From positions 2,606,501-2,670,500 of the forward strand of contig OY848927.1 of the NCBI GenBank assembly GCA_963693285.1: a DNA stretch of 64,000 bases, given 5' to 3'. The notes under the pieces are model-generated. The model was given only the letters and a program-made list of their open reading frames with translations, was not told the DNA's origin and made no database searches. This DNA comes from Xestospongia muta. Lineage: Eukaryota > Porifera > Demospongiae > Haplosclerida > Petrosiidae. The translations under genes were made by a program, and so were the position numbers. Below, piece after piece: positions 33,680-43,019 of the stretch; positions within the stretch are counted from its first letter, which is position 1, and each line of letters starts with the position of its first letter.

Positions 33680-34315
33680 CATCACGTGACTGCATGAATG
33701 AATAGTTCATATGTGAGTTTGAATAGTTTGGGATGGATGAGGTAGGAGGAAAAGCGGAGAGAGCAGGAACGAAAGCACGAAAGCATGAGGATGATGGGTT
33801 GCATGCAACAAATTATGAGCCATTTCCAGCTCAGCTTCCATAGAATCAAATTCCTTAAGAATTTGTGAAGCATCATCACCAGCATCATTATCTTTACATC
33901 TTCTCTTAACACCTGTTCTTCTTTACTAGTCTACTACATGACTTGCAGCCATCAGAGGAGAAGAGGCAGCTCCGGTTCCTAGAATGGCATCAAGTTCATC
34001 ATAGAAGGAACATGTTGTTCTACCCTCACCACAGACTCTTGAAATGAAAAGCAACCTTTCTAAAATTAGTTCACAGTTAAAAACTAGTTAATTTCGCTAT
34101 GTACTTGCTCATCACTCACCTTTCTGTATTTTTGTGTAAGGTTTTTTGTTTTTGTACTGCCACATCTTTTCAAAAGACATCTTATTTAGTTCTTGCATGT
34201 TGTTTTAAAAAATTAATCGGTTCCTGGATACACCATCTAGCACACTTTGGATTTTCTCTTGGCCCCATATACTGACAAGAGCTCTTGTCTCCTCAGAAGT
34301 CCAGCCAGGAGCCAT
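33680..34315 (-). pseudogene. Harbinger Myb/SANT-like DNA-binding protein
   Basis: The ATG at 34315 opens MAPGWTSEETRALVSIWGQ, then KIQSVLDGVSRNRLIF, a stop, and KMSFEKMWQYKNKK. This is the trihelix Myb/SANT-like domain that is the second gene of Harbinger elements. Downstream after introns is a C-terminal frame KDNDAGDDASQILKEFDSME followed by AELEMAHNLLHATHH. It is convergent with the transposase at 32600-33588, as usual in Harbinger. The protein normally escorts the transposase to the nucleus and TIRs. Confidence 0.68.
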
Positions 34316-34432
34316 TTTGACACTTGTAATTGTCACGTCAGTGAAGTAACAGATCAACAAAACCACTTTGAACTGGATTTAAACCACCTTCGGAAGTGGA
34401 TTGACTTTGAACTGGTTTGAAAACTGTTTCGC

Positions 34433-34637
34433 CTAATGCGCATTGAATATGGATGCAAGGAATGTACAATAATCCGAATCAAATGGACATAAAAAATACA
34501 GTGAAGACAGGCATGTTGCAGTAAGTGATCTGTTGAATGGAAAAACTCCTGTTATTTTAAAACTTAACACAATATTTTTTAATTGTAAATGTTTGTGACC
34601 ATGCTTTAGAGAAGAATTCAAAAAACTCATATTGAGA
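34433..34637 (-). pseudogene. Outer pogo-like transposase, C-terminal piece
   Basis: The minus strand reads FLNSSLKHGHKHLQLKNIVL in one frame and SQYEFFEFFSKAW in another, then FKITGVFPFNRSL, the usual end of DDE_1 transposases. It continues the transposase at 36610-37391, from which it is split by the 34640-36607 insertion. Joining across the insertion with one TA gives an uninterrupted frame. Confidence 0.72.
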
Positions 34638-34783
34638 TACCGTAAATGCTTGTTTTTAAGCGCATGCGCTTGTATCTCCACAGGAAGAAAATATGCGCTT
34701 AATAACCATATGCGCTTAACAAATAGCCTTTGCAGATGATGTCACTTTTCTGGGTGTGGCTCTCACTCGAGCACGTGGAGAAT

Positions 34784-35161
34784 ATGGCTGGTGTTTCCAC
34801 TGACTTCTCGTTTGACAGCGTGATTCGAGGTTATCATATTTACAAAAAAGTATGGACGCCTTCCGTTGGAGAAGTTCTTTTATTAAGGAAAGAGGAAGGA
34901 AATAAACACGATAATTTTGCTGTATCCGTGATGAAGGACAGATTCATCGTTGGTCACGCACCTAGGGAGCTGTCAAAACTGTTTACACACTTCTTAAACC
35001 ACGAAGGAGAAATCACTGCTAGGATAACAGGACACAGAAGACTTAGGAATGGTTTGGAAGTTCCTTGTTGTTATATCTTTAGTGGAAAAAAGAAGTTGGT
35101 GAAGAAGTTAAAGGAATTGATCCTTAAGAGAGAAAAGGTCTCTCTCTCTTGTCCATATTAA
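34784..35161 (+). CDS. HIRAN-domain protein (transposon passenger)
   Basis: This is an intact 125-residue frame. I prefer the ATG at 34784 (MAGVSTDFSFDSVIRG), which puts the start just before the domain; the frame is open back to 34730. The domain is the whole protein: SVIRGYHIYKKVWTPSVGEV, LLLRKEEGNKHDNFAVSVMK (conserved N-x-x-D-x-x-A-V), IVGHAPRELSKLFTHFL, ITARITGHRR and GLEVPCCYIFSG, then a Lys-rich tail KKKLVKKLKELILKREK. HIRAN modules recognise single-stranded or processed DNA ends, so a role at transposon ends or in repair after excision is possible but not shown. Nothing breaks this gene, while the transposase beside it is damaged. Confidence 0.88.
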   Translation: MAGVSTDFSFDSVIRGYHIYKKVWTPSVGEVLLLRKEEGNKHDNFAVSVMKDRFIVGHAPRELSKLFTHFLNHEGEITARITGHRRLRNGLEVPCCYIFSGKKKLVKKLKELILKREKVSLSCPY

Positions 35162-35284
35162 ATAACAATAATAATGTACAGTAATAATAATTATTATATA
35201 TACCAGAACTACTTTATTTTTTTAAAAAATGTATGCATGTGATTATTCTTTTAAGATTACTTGTACAATACGTATTAGTGTTTA

Positions 35285-36418
35285 TTAGTCTTCATTGACA
35301 GAATGATCACTTTGTGTCTCATCAATGTCAGCAAAAGGATCCTCATCACCATCAGAGAAAGGGTCATCTCCAGTGTCGGTGTGTTCATCATCAGTATCTA
35401 CTGTATAATCTTCTAGACCCTCAATATGTATTTCATCATCTTCCAATCCATCAACAGCTACAGAGATTCCACATTTTCTAAACACTCATTGAACCATTTC
35501 TTGCTTTGATGACATTTCTGCCCACGCCTCCCCAATCCATTTTGTATTTAAATGGAGCATTGAACATGACGTCAAGTGGTTGGACTAGGCTTGTACATCC
35601 AGCAGGGACTAAGACAGGAGTAGTACGACACTCAAGTCTATAAATGTCCATCAGTGCATCAGTTTTTTGAGCCTTGTGCTCTTTAAGAATAAGGAGAGTG
35701 GGAGCTTCAATGTGTGGTTTCCAGCAATGACGAGCCCAGTAAGTCATAACACTTTCATCACACCATGCATTTTCTTGAAAATGGATGTTTACCCTTTGAT
35801 CATACCTAGCCAACTCAGCTAAAAGAATTCTTTTACCTTTACCTTAAAATATAACTAATGGTTTAACTCGAGAAACACCATCTGCAAACAAGGTAAGTTG
35901 AACAGTGCATTGTCTTTTATCCAACCCTGAAGATGCAGCACGAACCCATACACTCTTTGACCCTACATCGTCGTATGTAGGACCATCAGTGAAAGAAAAA
36001 GGAAGTGGTGTTTGGTCAACATTGGCAATACAACTTAAATTAAATCTGCCCAACTTTTCATCAACTTGTTCTCCTTCTAGAGAAATCTATCTAATTAAAT
36101 GATGGAAATGACGAATAGGGTCTCTGGTGGTTTCTGACATGAATTGGTGGCACGTCTCAAGCTAATTTTATAGCGCTTTTTAAAACCAGCAAACCAGCCA
36201 TCTGAAAAAGAAAAATTTTGACCAGGATATTGTTCGTTAAAAATCTGTTTGGCCCTGTTCCTGAACCACCAGCCTTTAATTTTGATACCCTCTCGACGTA
36301 GCTGTCGAAACTCGCATTGGAGCTGCTTTTCCATTAAAGGAAACTGAGCACTTCTTATAAACATCACTCTTTTGGTACCTTTTTTGCTTTTCTTGATTTT
36401 TTCCTCATCTTTTATCAC
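35285..36418 (-). pseudogene. pogo-type transposase with CENP-B helix-turn-helix
   Basis: The N-terminal HTH_Tnp_Tc5/CENP-B region is FPLMEKQLQCEFRQLRREG, KGWWFRNRAKQIFNEQYPGQ and FSFSDGWFAGFKKRYKISLR. The DDE core is FNLSCIANVDQTPLPFSFTD (first Asp), SGLDKRQCTVQLTLFADG, then PTLLILKEHKAQKTDALMDI and VPAGCTSLVQPLDVMFNAPF (third Asp). The position of the second Asp holds Lys (LILKEH where LxLDxH is expected), which should abolish catalysis. An acidic tail (GLEDYTVDTDDE) ends at 35285. Frame breaks occur at about 36095 and 35830. Confidence 0.83.
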
Positions 36419-36609
36419 TAAATTTCACAGACACTTCTATTACACTCGTTTTTTCACGTGGCAACATTGGTCATTAATAATTTATTAATAATTTATTAAT
36501 AATTCATGAGTGCTTAATAAAAAAGAGTTCTGAGCAAGATAAATGTGTGCACTTAACAAACAGTATGCACTTAATAACATTATGCGCCTAACAACCAGCA
36601 AATACGGTA

Positions 36610-37391
36610 CAGTCTTTCCTGGATTCTCTGAAATATACTTGTGGCAAACCCATCTCCATTCAATCTTCAAAGGTGAGAAACAGCCATAATCAAGTGGTTG
36701 TGTGACATGCATCGTGTGCGGTGGTAATGCAAAAATAATTATTTGATTCAGTGGTGCTATATTGATCATCTCAGGGCCATAATATGTCGAATGCCCATCA
36801 AGCAATAAAAGTAATGGCCAGACCTGTGGTGCATAGAGTAAAAAGTGATTGGTAAACCAGTGTAAAGGCCGTATAGGGTTCCTGGTATTTCCCCAGCGTG
36901 TCATAATAATGATGAAAAGAATCAGATGCCATAGTGCGTGCATAAGTTAAAGGCATAGCTGACTTCAAAGTTAAATTTGTGTGCCTCTTCCTAAACCTTT
37001 CCCCATCATCCATTAGAAATACTAGCTTCAATACGTTTACTCTCAATAATTCTTTGAACAAGTGCAAAAACTTGTTTTTTGGTATGTGGGTAGCCTATTT
37101 TTGTGGTTTGAATTAAAAAATTGCTAATTCTTCCTCTTCTTCGTAAGTTAAATGGGGGTTAGGTCCAGGTTTTGCTCCACAGTGCACCTTACCATTATTT
37201 CCATCATAGAGTGATGATTTCAGAACAGAGAAGATATCAGCAGCCCTTTGAATGGACATCCCAAGCCCTACCTCTTTTATGGGCTTATGCATACTTCCAC
37301 TGTCCCAGCCCTTATATTTAGCACACAAAGAAGACATTTCCTCACTTCTGACACACACTTCTCTAGTCCTATCTCTGACAACCCTTCTCAA
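36610..37391 (-). pseudogene. Outer pogo-like transposase, N-terminal and core pieces
   Basis: The 37113-37391 piece has VCVRSEEMSSLCAKYKGWD and LGMSIQRAADIFSVLKSSLY, a helix-turn-helix-like region. After a frame break come PIRPLHWFTNHFLLYAPQVW, PLLLLLDGHSTYYGPEMINI (second Asp with GHS) and ALPPHTMHVTQPLDYGCFSP with LKIEWRWVCHKYISENPGKT. It then stops at the 36608 TA where the pogo-HIRAN element begins. An acceptor-like TTGATTTACAG precedes GTCATG at about 37420, suggesting an upstream exon on the far side of the gypsy insertion. Confidence 0.78.
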
Positions 37392-37459
37392 AAGCAGAGG
37401 ATGTGATGTGAATACATGACCTGTAAATCAAGGAATTGAAGCTTAAATAGTTTCATCGG

Positions 37460-37643
37460 TGTAATATATGTAGTTGACCGAGATAGGTGATTATAAATGA
37501 TAACTCAATACAAAAGATAAAGACTTAACAGACAAAAATCACTTCAATCATGTGTTCTCCTACTCATGTGCTCTACTACTGAGCATGCTCAGAAAACCAA
37601 AAAGATGCACCCCACACACATTATTAAATAATCATATACTACA
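37460..37643 (-). repeat. Gypsy 3' LTR
   Basis: 184 bp, TG..CA ended, base-for-base the same as 41704-41887. Contains the palindromic GAGCATGCTC and no long frame. Confidence 0.96.
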
Positions 37644-37656
37644 TTCCTCCCCATCT
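37644..37656 (-). promoter_or_regulatory. Polypurine tract
   Basis: Minus strand GATGGGGAGGAA directly precedes the 3' LTR. It primes plus-strand DNA synthesis in LTR elements. Confidence 0.85.
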
Positions 37657-37752
37657 ACACAAAACAAATTAAGACATAACAAAAAAAAATAATCAACCAT
37701 ACAATACATGTTACCAATACTGTTCTGAATACCTCACGGGAGGTCTACGATT

Positions 37753-38890
37753 TCATTGAGGATATGGAGAAGAACGAACATTATTGGGTGTATCATTATC
37801 GGTAGGAATACTTGACAAATTTTCACTTGTGTTAGTTTCATTTGGGTTGTTCTCAGAACTAGGTAAATTACTATCACTATTGCCATCTTGTGGTGTATCA
37901 TCACTTTGAGTGGTAGTACAATCATACGTATCAATAGACTCTTCTTGTACAATAACTACTTCTCTACTAGATAGTTGGTCAATGTGCCTTTTACATTGTG
38001 TTCCATCCGACAGTTCCACTATATAAGTAAGATTTCCACTTTTACTAACAATTATACCTGAGACCCATTTCTCCTCTTTATTACGATAACTTCTGACCAT
38101 TACTTCTTGACCAATAGTAAAGGTTCTTAACCTGCTTGACTTGTCATGGTTAGCTTTTTGATCAGCTTGTCAAGTAGCAACTTTTTGATCTTGAGTTGGT
38201 CTTAAAAGAGATAACACTGTCCTTACTTCTCTTTTTAACATTAAAGAACATGGAGACACTCCAGTGACACTATGAGGAGTAGATCTATACTTTAACAAGA
38301 AATTTGAGATAATCTGAAATGTCTGTCTTCCTTCCTTTCGTCCTGACTTTAATGCTCTTTTAAATGTTTGAACAAATCTTTCGATAGCTCCATTTGTTGA
38401 TGGATGATAAGGAGCTGAGCGTATGTGTTTAATGCCATTCTTTTTACAAAAGGTCGAGAATTCAATAGAAATAAATTGAGGCCCATTATCTGATACTATT
38501 TGTTCAGGTAATCCAAACACTGAAAATACATGACGCAAAATTTCAATAGTCTTAAAACTTGACATTGGCGATACTTCCCATATCTCAGGCCATTTAGAAT
38601 GAGCGTCAATGATCAAGAGATATGTCTTGCCAAATATTGGACCTGCAAAATCTATGTGGATACGCTGCCAAGGTCTTTGGGGCCATGCCCATGGATGTAA
38701 TGGTGCAGGGACTGGTGTATTCTTCATTGCTAAGCAAGCCTCACGTGATTTACTAAGAGATTCGATTTCTCGATCTATTGCTGGCCACCAAACATGACTA
38801 CGAGCAAGAGATTTCATTTTACAAATGCCCATATGGCTTTCATGTAACTCATTCAATACTTTCTTATGAAACTTGTTTGGTATTACTACT
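37753..38890 (-). pseudogene. Gypsy integrase and C-terminal tail
   Basis: Integrase inserts the DNA copy into the genome. The zinc finger keeps the His pair (NELHESHMG) but the Cys pair reads SREACLAMK, lacking the first Cys. The core has HIDFAGPIFGKTYLLIIDAH (first Asp), GLPEQIVSDNGPQFISIEF (second Asp) and STNGAIERFVQTFKRALKS (Glu). An in-frame TGA at about 38170 separates a tail at 37753-38100 (KEEKWVSGIIVSKSGNLTYI, then acidic and Ser-rich). A frameshift near 38950 divides it from RNase H. Confidence 0.9.
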
Positions 38891-38958
38891 CTGATACCCC
38901 AAAGAATACAATTAGATTCAATGGTTAATTCATTACGTCTGTTGAAATAGGGTTGTAA

Positions 38959-40346
38959 TTAAGAAGGGACTATATCAGGCCATCCATAACGAGTATAGTG
39001 TAACACTTTACCAAGAATAGGATCATATCGTGTAGCATTCTCTAACTGAGATGATGTTATAGGTAGGCTCTCAATTTGAGTCATATTAAATATGTGTGAG
39101 GCTCCTACGCAACTAGTATGCTCTTCTAAACAATGAAGTGGTAATCTTGATAGAGCATCAGCGTTGGCATGAGACTTAGTGTCACGATAAACTATGTCGT
39201 ATTGATATGCTGATAACAATATAGCCCATCGCTGTAGTCTAGCAGCTGCTAAAGGTGGGATACCAGTTTTTGGACCCAATATAGATGTTAACGGCTTATG
39301 ATCTGTAACTAGGGTAACTTTTCTAGCATATAGATATTGATTGAATTTGCGAACACCAAACACTAATGATAAAGCTTCTTTTTCAATTTGGGCATAGTTT
39401 CGCTCTGCTGTAGATAAGGTTCTAGATACAAATGCTATAGGTCGTTCAGAATTATCAGGGTATACATGTGATATAACTGCACCTAGTCCATAGGAGTAGG
39501 CATCTGTAGCAAGCTTTATTGGTAGACAAGGGTCATAGTGTACTAATACATCAGCTGAGACTAATTTTTCTTTGACTGCTAACATGGCTTCTTCACACTT
39601 GTCTGACCATTCCCACTTGATATTCTTTCTTAAGAGGTTGGTTAATGGGGCTAGTAATGAGGCTAGGTTGGGGATAAATTTACTATAATAGTGTACAAGT
39701 CCCAAAAAGGATTTAATTGTTGTACATTTCTAGGCTTTGGTGCATCCAATATGGCTTTTAACTTGTCTTCAGTGGCATGCAAACCTTCACTGCTAATTCG
39801 ATATCCCAAATACTCGACAGAGTCAGATAAAAAGTTACATTTACTTTTACTTACAGTAACTCCATTGTATTGAAGTCTTCTAAATACTTCTTCAAGGTTT
39901 TGGTAGTGCTCTTCCTCATTAGCACCTGTAATTAAAATATCGTCGATATAACATATAACTCGAGGGATTCCTTGGAGGATAACGTCCATGGTCCTCTGGA
40001 ACATTGCCGGCGCTGAAACTACCCCAAACGGTAATCTAGTGTATCTATACAAGCCTTTGTGCGTGTTGATTGTAACCAATTCTTTTGACTGGTCATCGAG
40101 TAACATCTGTTGATATGCATGAGCTAAATCGATTTTGGTGAACTTTTTACCACCTGACAGAGTAGCGAGTAGATCATCAATACGAGGAAGTGGGTATTTA
40201 TCGACATCAAGAACTGGATTCAGAGTAACTTTAAAATCACCACACAACCTCAATTTTCCATTCTTCTTAGGAACCGGAACTACTGGAGTTGCCCACTCAC
40301 TGTGACTCACTGGTTCGATTATTCCTTGAGACTGAAGTCTGTTCAA
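38959..40346 (-). pseudogene. Gypsy reverse transcriptase and RNase H
   Basis: RT motifs are WATPVVPVPKKNGKLRLCGD, FTKIDLAHAYQQMLLDD (motif A), YTRLPFGVVSAPAMFQRTMD (motif B) and VICYIDDILITGANE (motif C). The thumb and connection are LGYRISSEGLHATEDKLKA. RNase H has IKLATDAYSYGLGAVIS, AQIEKEALSLVFGVRKF and TLVTDHKPLTSILG. Frameshifts are at about 40345 (entry from protease) and 39700 (thumb, near a run of A residues). Every catalytic block is otherwise well preserved. Confidence 0.93.
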
Positions 40347-41691
40347 TTCCTCTTCATTTGTTGTTGCACCACGAATGGTACTGGCCTTGCCTTACAAAAC
40401 TTAGGAGTAGCATTTTCTTTAATATATAACTTGGCCCGATGATGGGTCATTGTTCCCAACTTGTCTGAAATAACATCCGAGAATTTAGCTAGAAGAGCGT
40501 CTAAGCACTTCACTTGATCCAATCTGGTATGAACGATTTGATTCCAATTAAGTTTAATAACTTGTAACCAGTTTCTACCGAGCAACGTTGGTCCATTACC
40601 GGAAACCACAACTAATACTAACTTCTCTGTTTGACCTTGATACTCAACCTCCACAATATCTGATTTCTTTAACTGTACCTCTGGAAACATCTCCTGAACA
40701 GTCTTTTCTCCCATTATAGAAACAGCTGCCCCTGTATCAACTTCCATCTCTATTTCCTTCCCATTTATGATTAACTCGACAGTGATGGGTGGAGACACTT
40801 GACTACGAAGTACAAACATTGAGAGTTCTTCAGTTTTAACACCTGTGTCTTCCTCGACTTCTTCTATCCATTTAGTTCTATCTTGACGTTGTCTGCCTTG
40901 AGGTGACGTCTTCTCTGTTCTACCTCTTAAAGGTTTAGAGTACGAGGATTGCCCTGAAAATGGGGTTGACCTCCGAAATCGACATACAGCTTTAATGTGA
41001 CCTCTTTTGCCACAATTGAAACATAGTGTGTCCTTATAACGACACTGACCTGAAGTGTGGTTAGACTTCCCACAATGAATACAAGACTGTTGCCCATGAT
41101 GAGGGGTCACTTTCTGAATACTAGGGGTTGTGCAGGAGTCCCCAGAACTGTTCATAGTACGTGCCTGACTTTCCACACGTTGCATATTACTAGCAATTTC
41201 TACTGCTCCAGCGAACGTTACATTTTTGTCTGCAAGTAATTTCTTCTGAACTATGGTACTTCTCGATCCACAGACGAATCTATCTCTGAGCGCATCATCG
41301 AGATGAGTCCCAAACGAGCAATATGTAGACAGCTTCTTTAATTCTGCCTTGAACTCTTCCACTGATTCACCTATCTTCTGGTCTCTACGATAAAAGTTAA
41401 ATCTCTCCACTATAACCGATGGTGTGGGCTCGTAATGTGCCTTTAAGACTTCCATGAGCGTTTTGAGGTCTTTGTCTCTCGGTTTGTCCGGGAGTCCGGG
41501 AGTAACAAATCACGAAGCAAAGAGTAGCTTCTTGTCCCAATTATACTTAGAAAAATGGGTACCTTTTTCTCTTCCGCTATATCATTTGCTTCAAAGAACA
41601 ATCGTATTCTCTCTTCATAGGTAGCAAACGACTCGAGCTCTGGATCGAACTGTTCTATTCGTCCAAACGTACTAATAGGCACTGTAGACAT
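40343..41691 (-). pseudogene. Gypsy gag and protease (frameshifted by an 8-bp duplication)
   Basis: I take the ATG at 41691 as gag start, 13 bases inside the 5' LTR edge; the frame opens slightly earlier with TTG only. Capsid-like part: FEANDIAEEKKVPIFLSIIG. A tandem 8-bp duplication (TCCGGGAG twice on the plus strand, about 41492-41507) changes the frame, and capsid resumes as MEVLKAHYEPTPSVIVERF at 41455. Two CCHC knuckles follow, CIHCGKSNHTSGQC and CFNCGKRGHIKAVC. The protease keeps its active site in MEVDTGAAVSIMG. Continuation into RT is in another frame. Confidence 0.9.
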
Positions 41692-41703
41692 CCTCGTCGC
41701 CAA
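41686..41703 (-). promoter_or_regulatory. Primer-binding site
   Basis: Minus strand TTGGCGACGAGGATG follows the 5' LTR directly, overlapping the gag start. TGGCGAC-type sites are usual in animal gypsy elements; the tRNA was not identified. Confidence 0.7.
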
Positions 41704-41887
41704 TGTAATATATGTAGTTGACCGAGATAGGTGATTATAAATGATAACTCAATACAAAAGATAAAGACTTAACAGACAAAAATCACTTCAATCATGTGTT
41801 CTCCTACTCATGTGCTCTACTACTGAGCATGCTCAGAAAACCAAAAAGATGCACCCCACACACATTATTAAATAATCATATACTACA
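41704..41887 (-). repeat. Gypsy 5' LTR
   Basis: 184 bp, identical to 37460-37643. In coding orientation it starts TGTAGTATATG and ends CATATATTACA. Confidence 0.96.
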
Positions 41888-41892
41888 ATCGG

Positions 41893-42205
41893 TTTGCTTA
41901 CTTTGAAAAAAGGAGATATAAACACTCCACGCACTCACAGTTCACTCTCACGTGTGTCCTAAATTTGGTCACATGATGCACATTTTTGTCATCGTATTCT
42001 TGAATATACAGAGTTTCAAAGCTCTGGTTTGAATGCCTGAAAGAGCAATAATGGAAGGCTTATATTGTGGAATTTGGTAGCAATTCTTTATCTCAAGGCT
42101 ATTTGAAGTTTGCAGACAAAGATTGATAGGAATGTCCAAAGAATGCCAAGTTTGGACAATGTTGTTCTTTTAGCTTTAAAACTTACGTATTGAAAGATTG
42201 CAACC
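41893..42205. other. Non-coding remainder of the TIR element
   Basis: Lies between the gypsy insertion and the right TIR. It probably held the promoter or first exon of the outer pogo-like transposase. No motif is recognised. Confidence 0.4.
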
Positions 42206-42332
42206 TGGTATTTTGTACATAAGTAGTATATGTATAGTCCTATCTGAGTGTGTATAATCAGCATCTAGGAGTCTGTTATTCATGAGATATAAGGTCCAAA
42301 AATTGAATCATCCGACTATTGGTCAGTTACTC
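42206..42332 (-). repeat. Right TIR of the nested element
   Basis: Inverted copy of 31557-31684 with roughly one mismatch per ten bases or fewer. It contains TATAGTCCTATCTGAGTGTG. Confidence 0.85.
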
Positions 42333-42335
42333 TAG

Positions 42336-42620
42336 CTGATCACGTATCATTTCATCCTTTAGAGCTCTGTCTTCACAATTTCCTACTAGAATGTAGAGAC
42401 CTGTGATTCCTTGGCACTTTCGTTTTGTTGTTTGTTGATTCCTTTGATTAAGCCTAGCTCTTTCAAATATGACATTTATTCTGATTTTGAAGAGCTCGTC
42501 AAATTTTGGAATACTTGGTCATAATTTCTTCGAGTGTTTGCAATGATATTTGAAGAAGCAAAATGTCCGCTGCTTCTTGATGTTAAAAGGACCTGGAGGT
42601 TGGAATATCAAACAATCCAT
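42336..42620 (-). pseudogene. Ty3/gypsy gag, upstream half (split by insertion)
   Basis: Starts at ATG near 42620 (MDCLIFQPPGPFNIKKQR). It continues through FERARLNQRNQQTTKRKCQG to LKDEMIRDQL, where the TIR element interrupts it. The downstream half is at 31430-31553. Just upstream are the primer-binding site and LTR end, so this is the true gag 5' end. Confidence 0.75.
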
Positions 42621-42630
42621 TTTCTCTCAG

Positions 42631-42648
42631 ATCCCACCACTGCTACCA
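42631..42648 (-). promoter_or_regulatory. Primer-binding site next to an LTR end
   Basis: The minus strand reads TGTTACA (LTR end) then TGGTAGCAGTGGTGGGATCT. The same arrangement, TGTTACA plus TGGCAGTGGTGGGATCTGA, recurs near 62740 on the plus strand, so the two belong to related gypsy families. The LTR itself extends upward from 42649 for an undetermined length, perhaps to about 43.0 kb. Confidence 0.65.
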
Positions 42649-42845
42649 TGTAACATTTATTGATAAAAGACAACAACTCAAGCAAGAACATATAGCTGAA
42701 GTTACTTACTTATATAGCAAGAACAGAGAACATATTACAAAAGATATCATATAATCTAGACAAGTATATATTGTTCATTTGTTCTAACACAATGTATGTT
42801 GTGCTATTAGACAATTCCACCACACACTTAAGTCTCATTTTGCAC

Positions 42846-42927
42846 TAATAGAGTTTATAATAACGAGGGCAGACTTATAGATTACATAATAGAGTTTATA
42901 ATAACGAGGGCAGACTTATAGATTACA
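42846..42927. repeat. Exact 41-bp tandem duplication
   Basis: TAATAGAGTTTATAATAACG followed by AGGGCAGACTTATAGATTACA occurs twice in tandem with no difference. It lies in the probable LTR upstream of the 42.6-kb gag. Confidence 0.93.
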
Positions 42928-43019
42928 TGAGTCTGCTTGTTTATATGAACAGCATTTATATGCTATGCAACACCAAGAATACAATGCAACGCATGTACAA
43001 GCATGGTTTTGTAAACTCA

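Larger units (their letters stand above)
34640..36607. mobile_element. pogo-type transposon carrying a HIRAN gene (TA duplication)
   Basis: The element is 1,968 bp. Ends CCGTAAATGCTTGTTTTTAA (34640) and, reverse-complemented from 36607, CCGTATTTGCTGGTTGTTAG match at about 21 of the first 26 positions. TA flanks both ends (34638-34639, 36608-36609). Subterminal repeats TATGCGCTTAATAAC and TATGCGCTTAACAA lie at 34693-34730 and, in the same orientation as diverged copies, at 36548-36595. It contains two genes, HIRAN (+) and transposase (-), with tails 123 bp apart. It disrupts the C-terminus of an older pogo-like transposase. Confidence 0.9.
37460..41887 (-). mobile_element. Full-length Ty3/gypsy LTR retrotransposon with identical LTRs
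   Basis: The element is 4,428 bp on the minus strand. LTRs at both ends are 184 bp and read identically, and a 5-bp duplication ATCGG flanks it (37455-37459 and 41888-41892). Next to the 5' LTR (high coordinate) is a primer-binding site, and next to the 3' LTR a polypurine tract. Coding order is gag, protease, RT, RNase H, integrase, as in Ty3/gypsy. Identical LTRs mean very recent insertion, yet the coding region has several breaks. Confidence 0.96.
31557..42332. mobile_element. TIR DNA transposon with nested insertions (TA duplication)
   Basis: The ends GAGTAACTGACTAATAGTCG (31557 on) and its inverted partner ending CCGACTATTGGTCAGTTACTC (to 42332) form TIRs of about 128 bp that are highly similar. 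Each outer end abuts TA (31555-31556 and 42333-42334), and one TA removed restores the interrupted gag frame. After subtracting the gypsy (4,433 bp with duplication) and the pogo-HIRAN insertion (1,970 bp), about 4.4 kb remain. That remainder contains a tandem repeat, a Harbinger and a pogo-like transposase. The TA duplication fits the pogo/Tc1-mariner superfamily, so the pogo-like transposase is the probable owner. Confidence 0.8.

Noticed and set aside
32540..34430. Terminal inverted repeats for the Harbinger element
   Set aside because: The right side ends in a plausible CAAACCAGTTC-like region near 34.4 kb, but I could not find its inverted partner near 32.5 kb.
35905..36102. Plus-strand frame within the pogo transposase
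   Set aside because: Antisense shadow of conserved DDE sequence.
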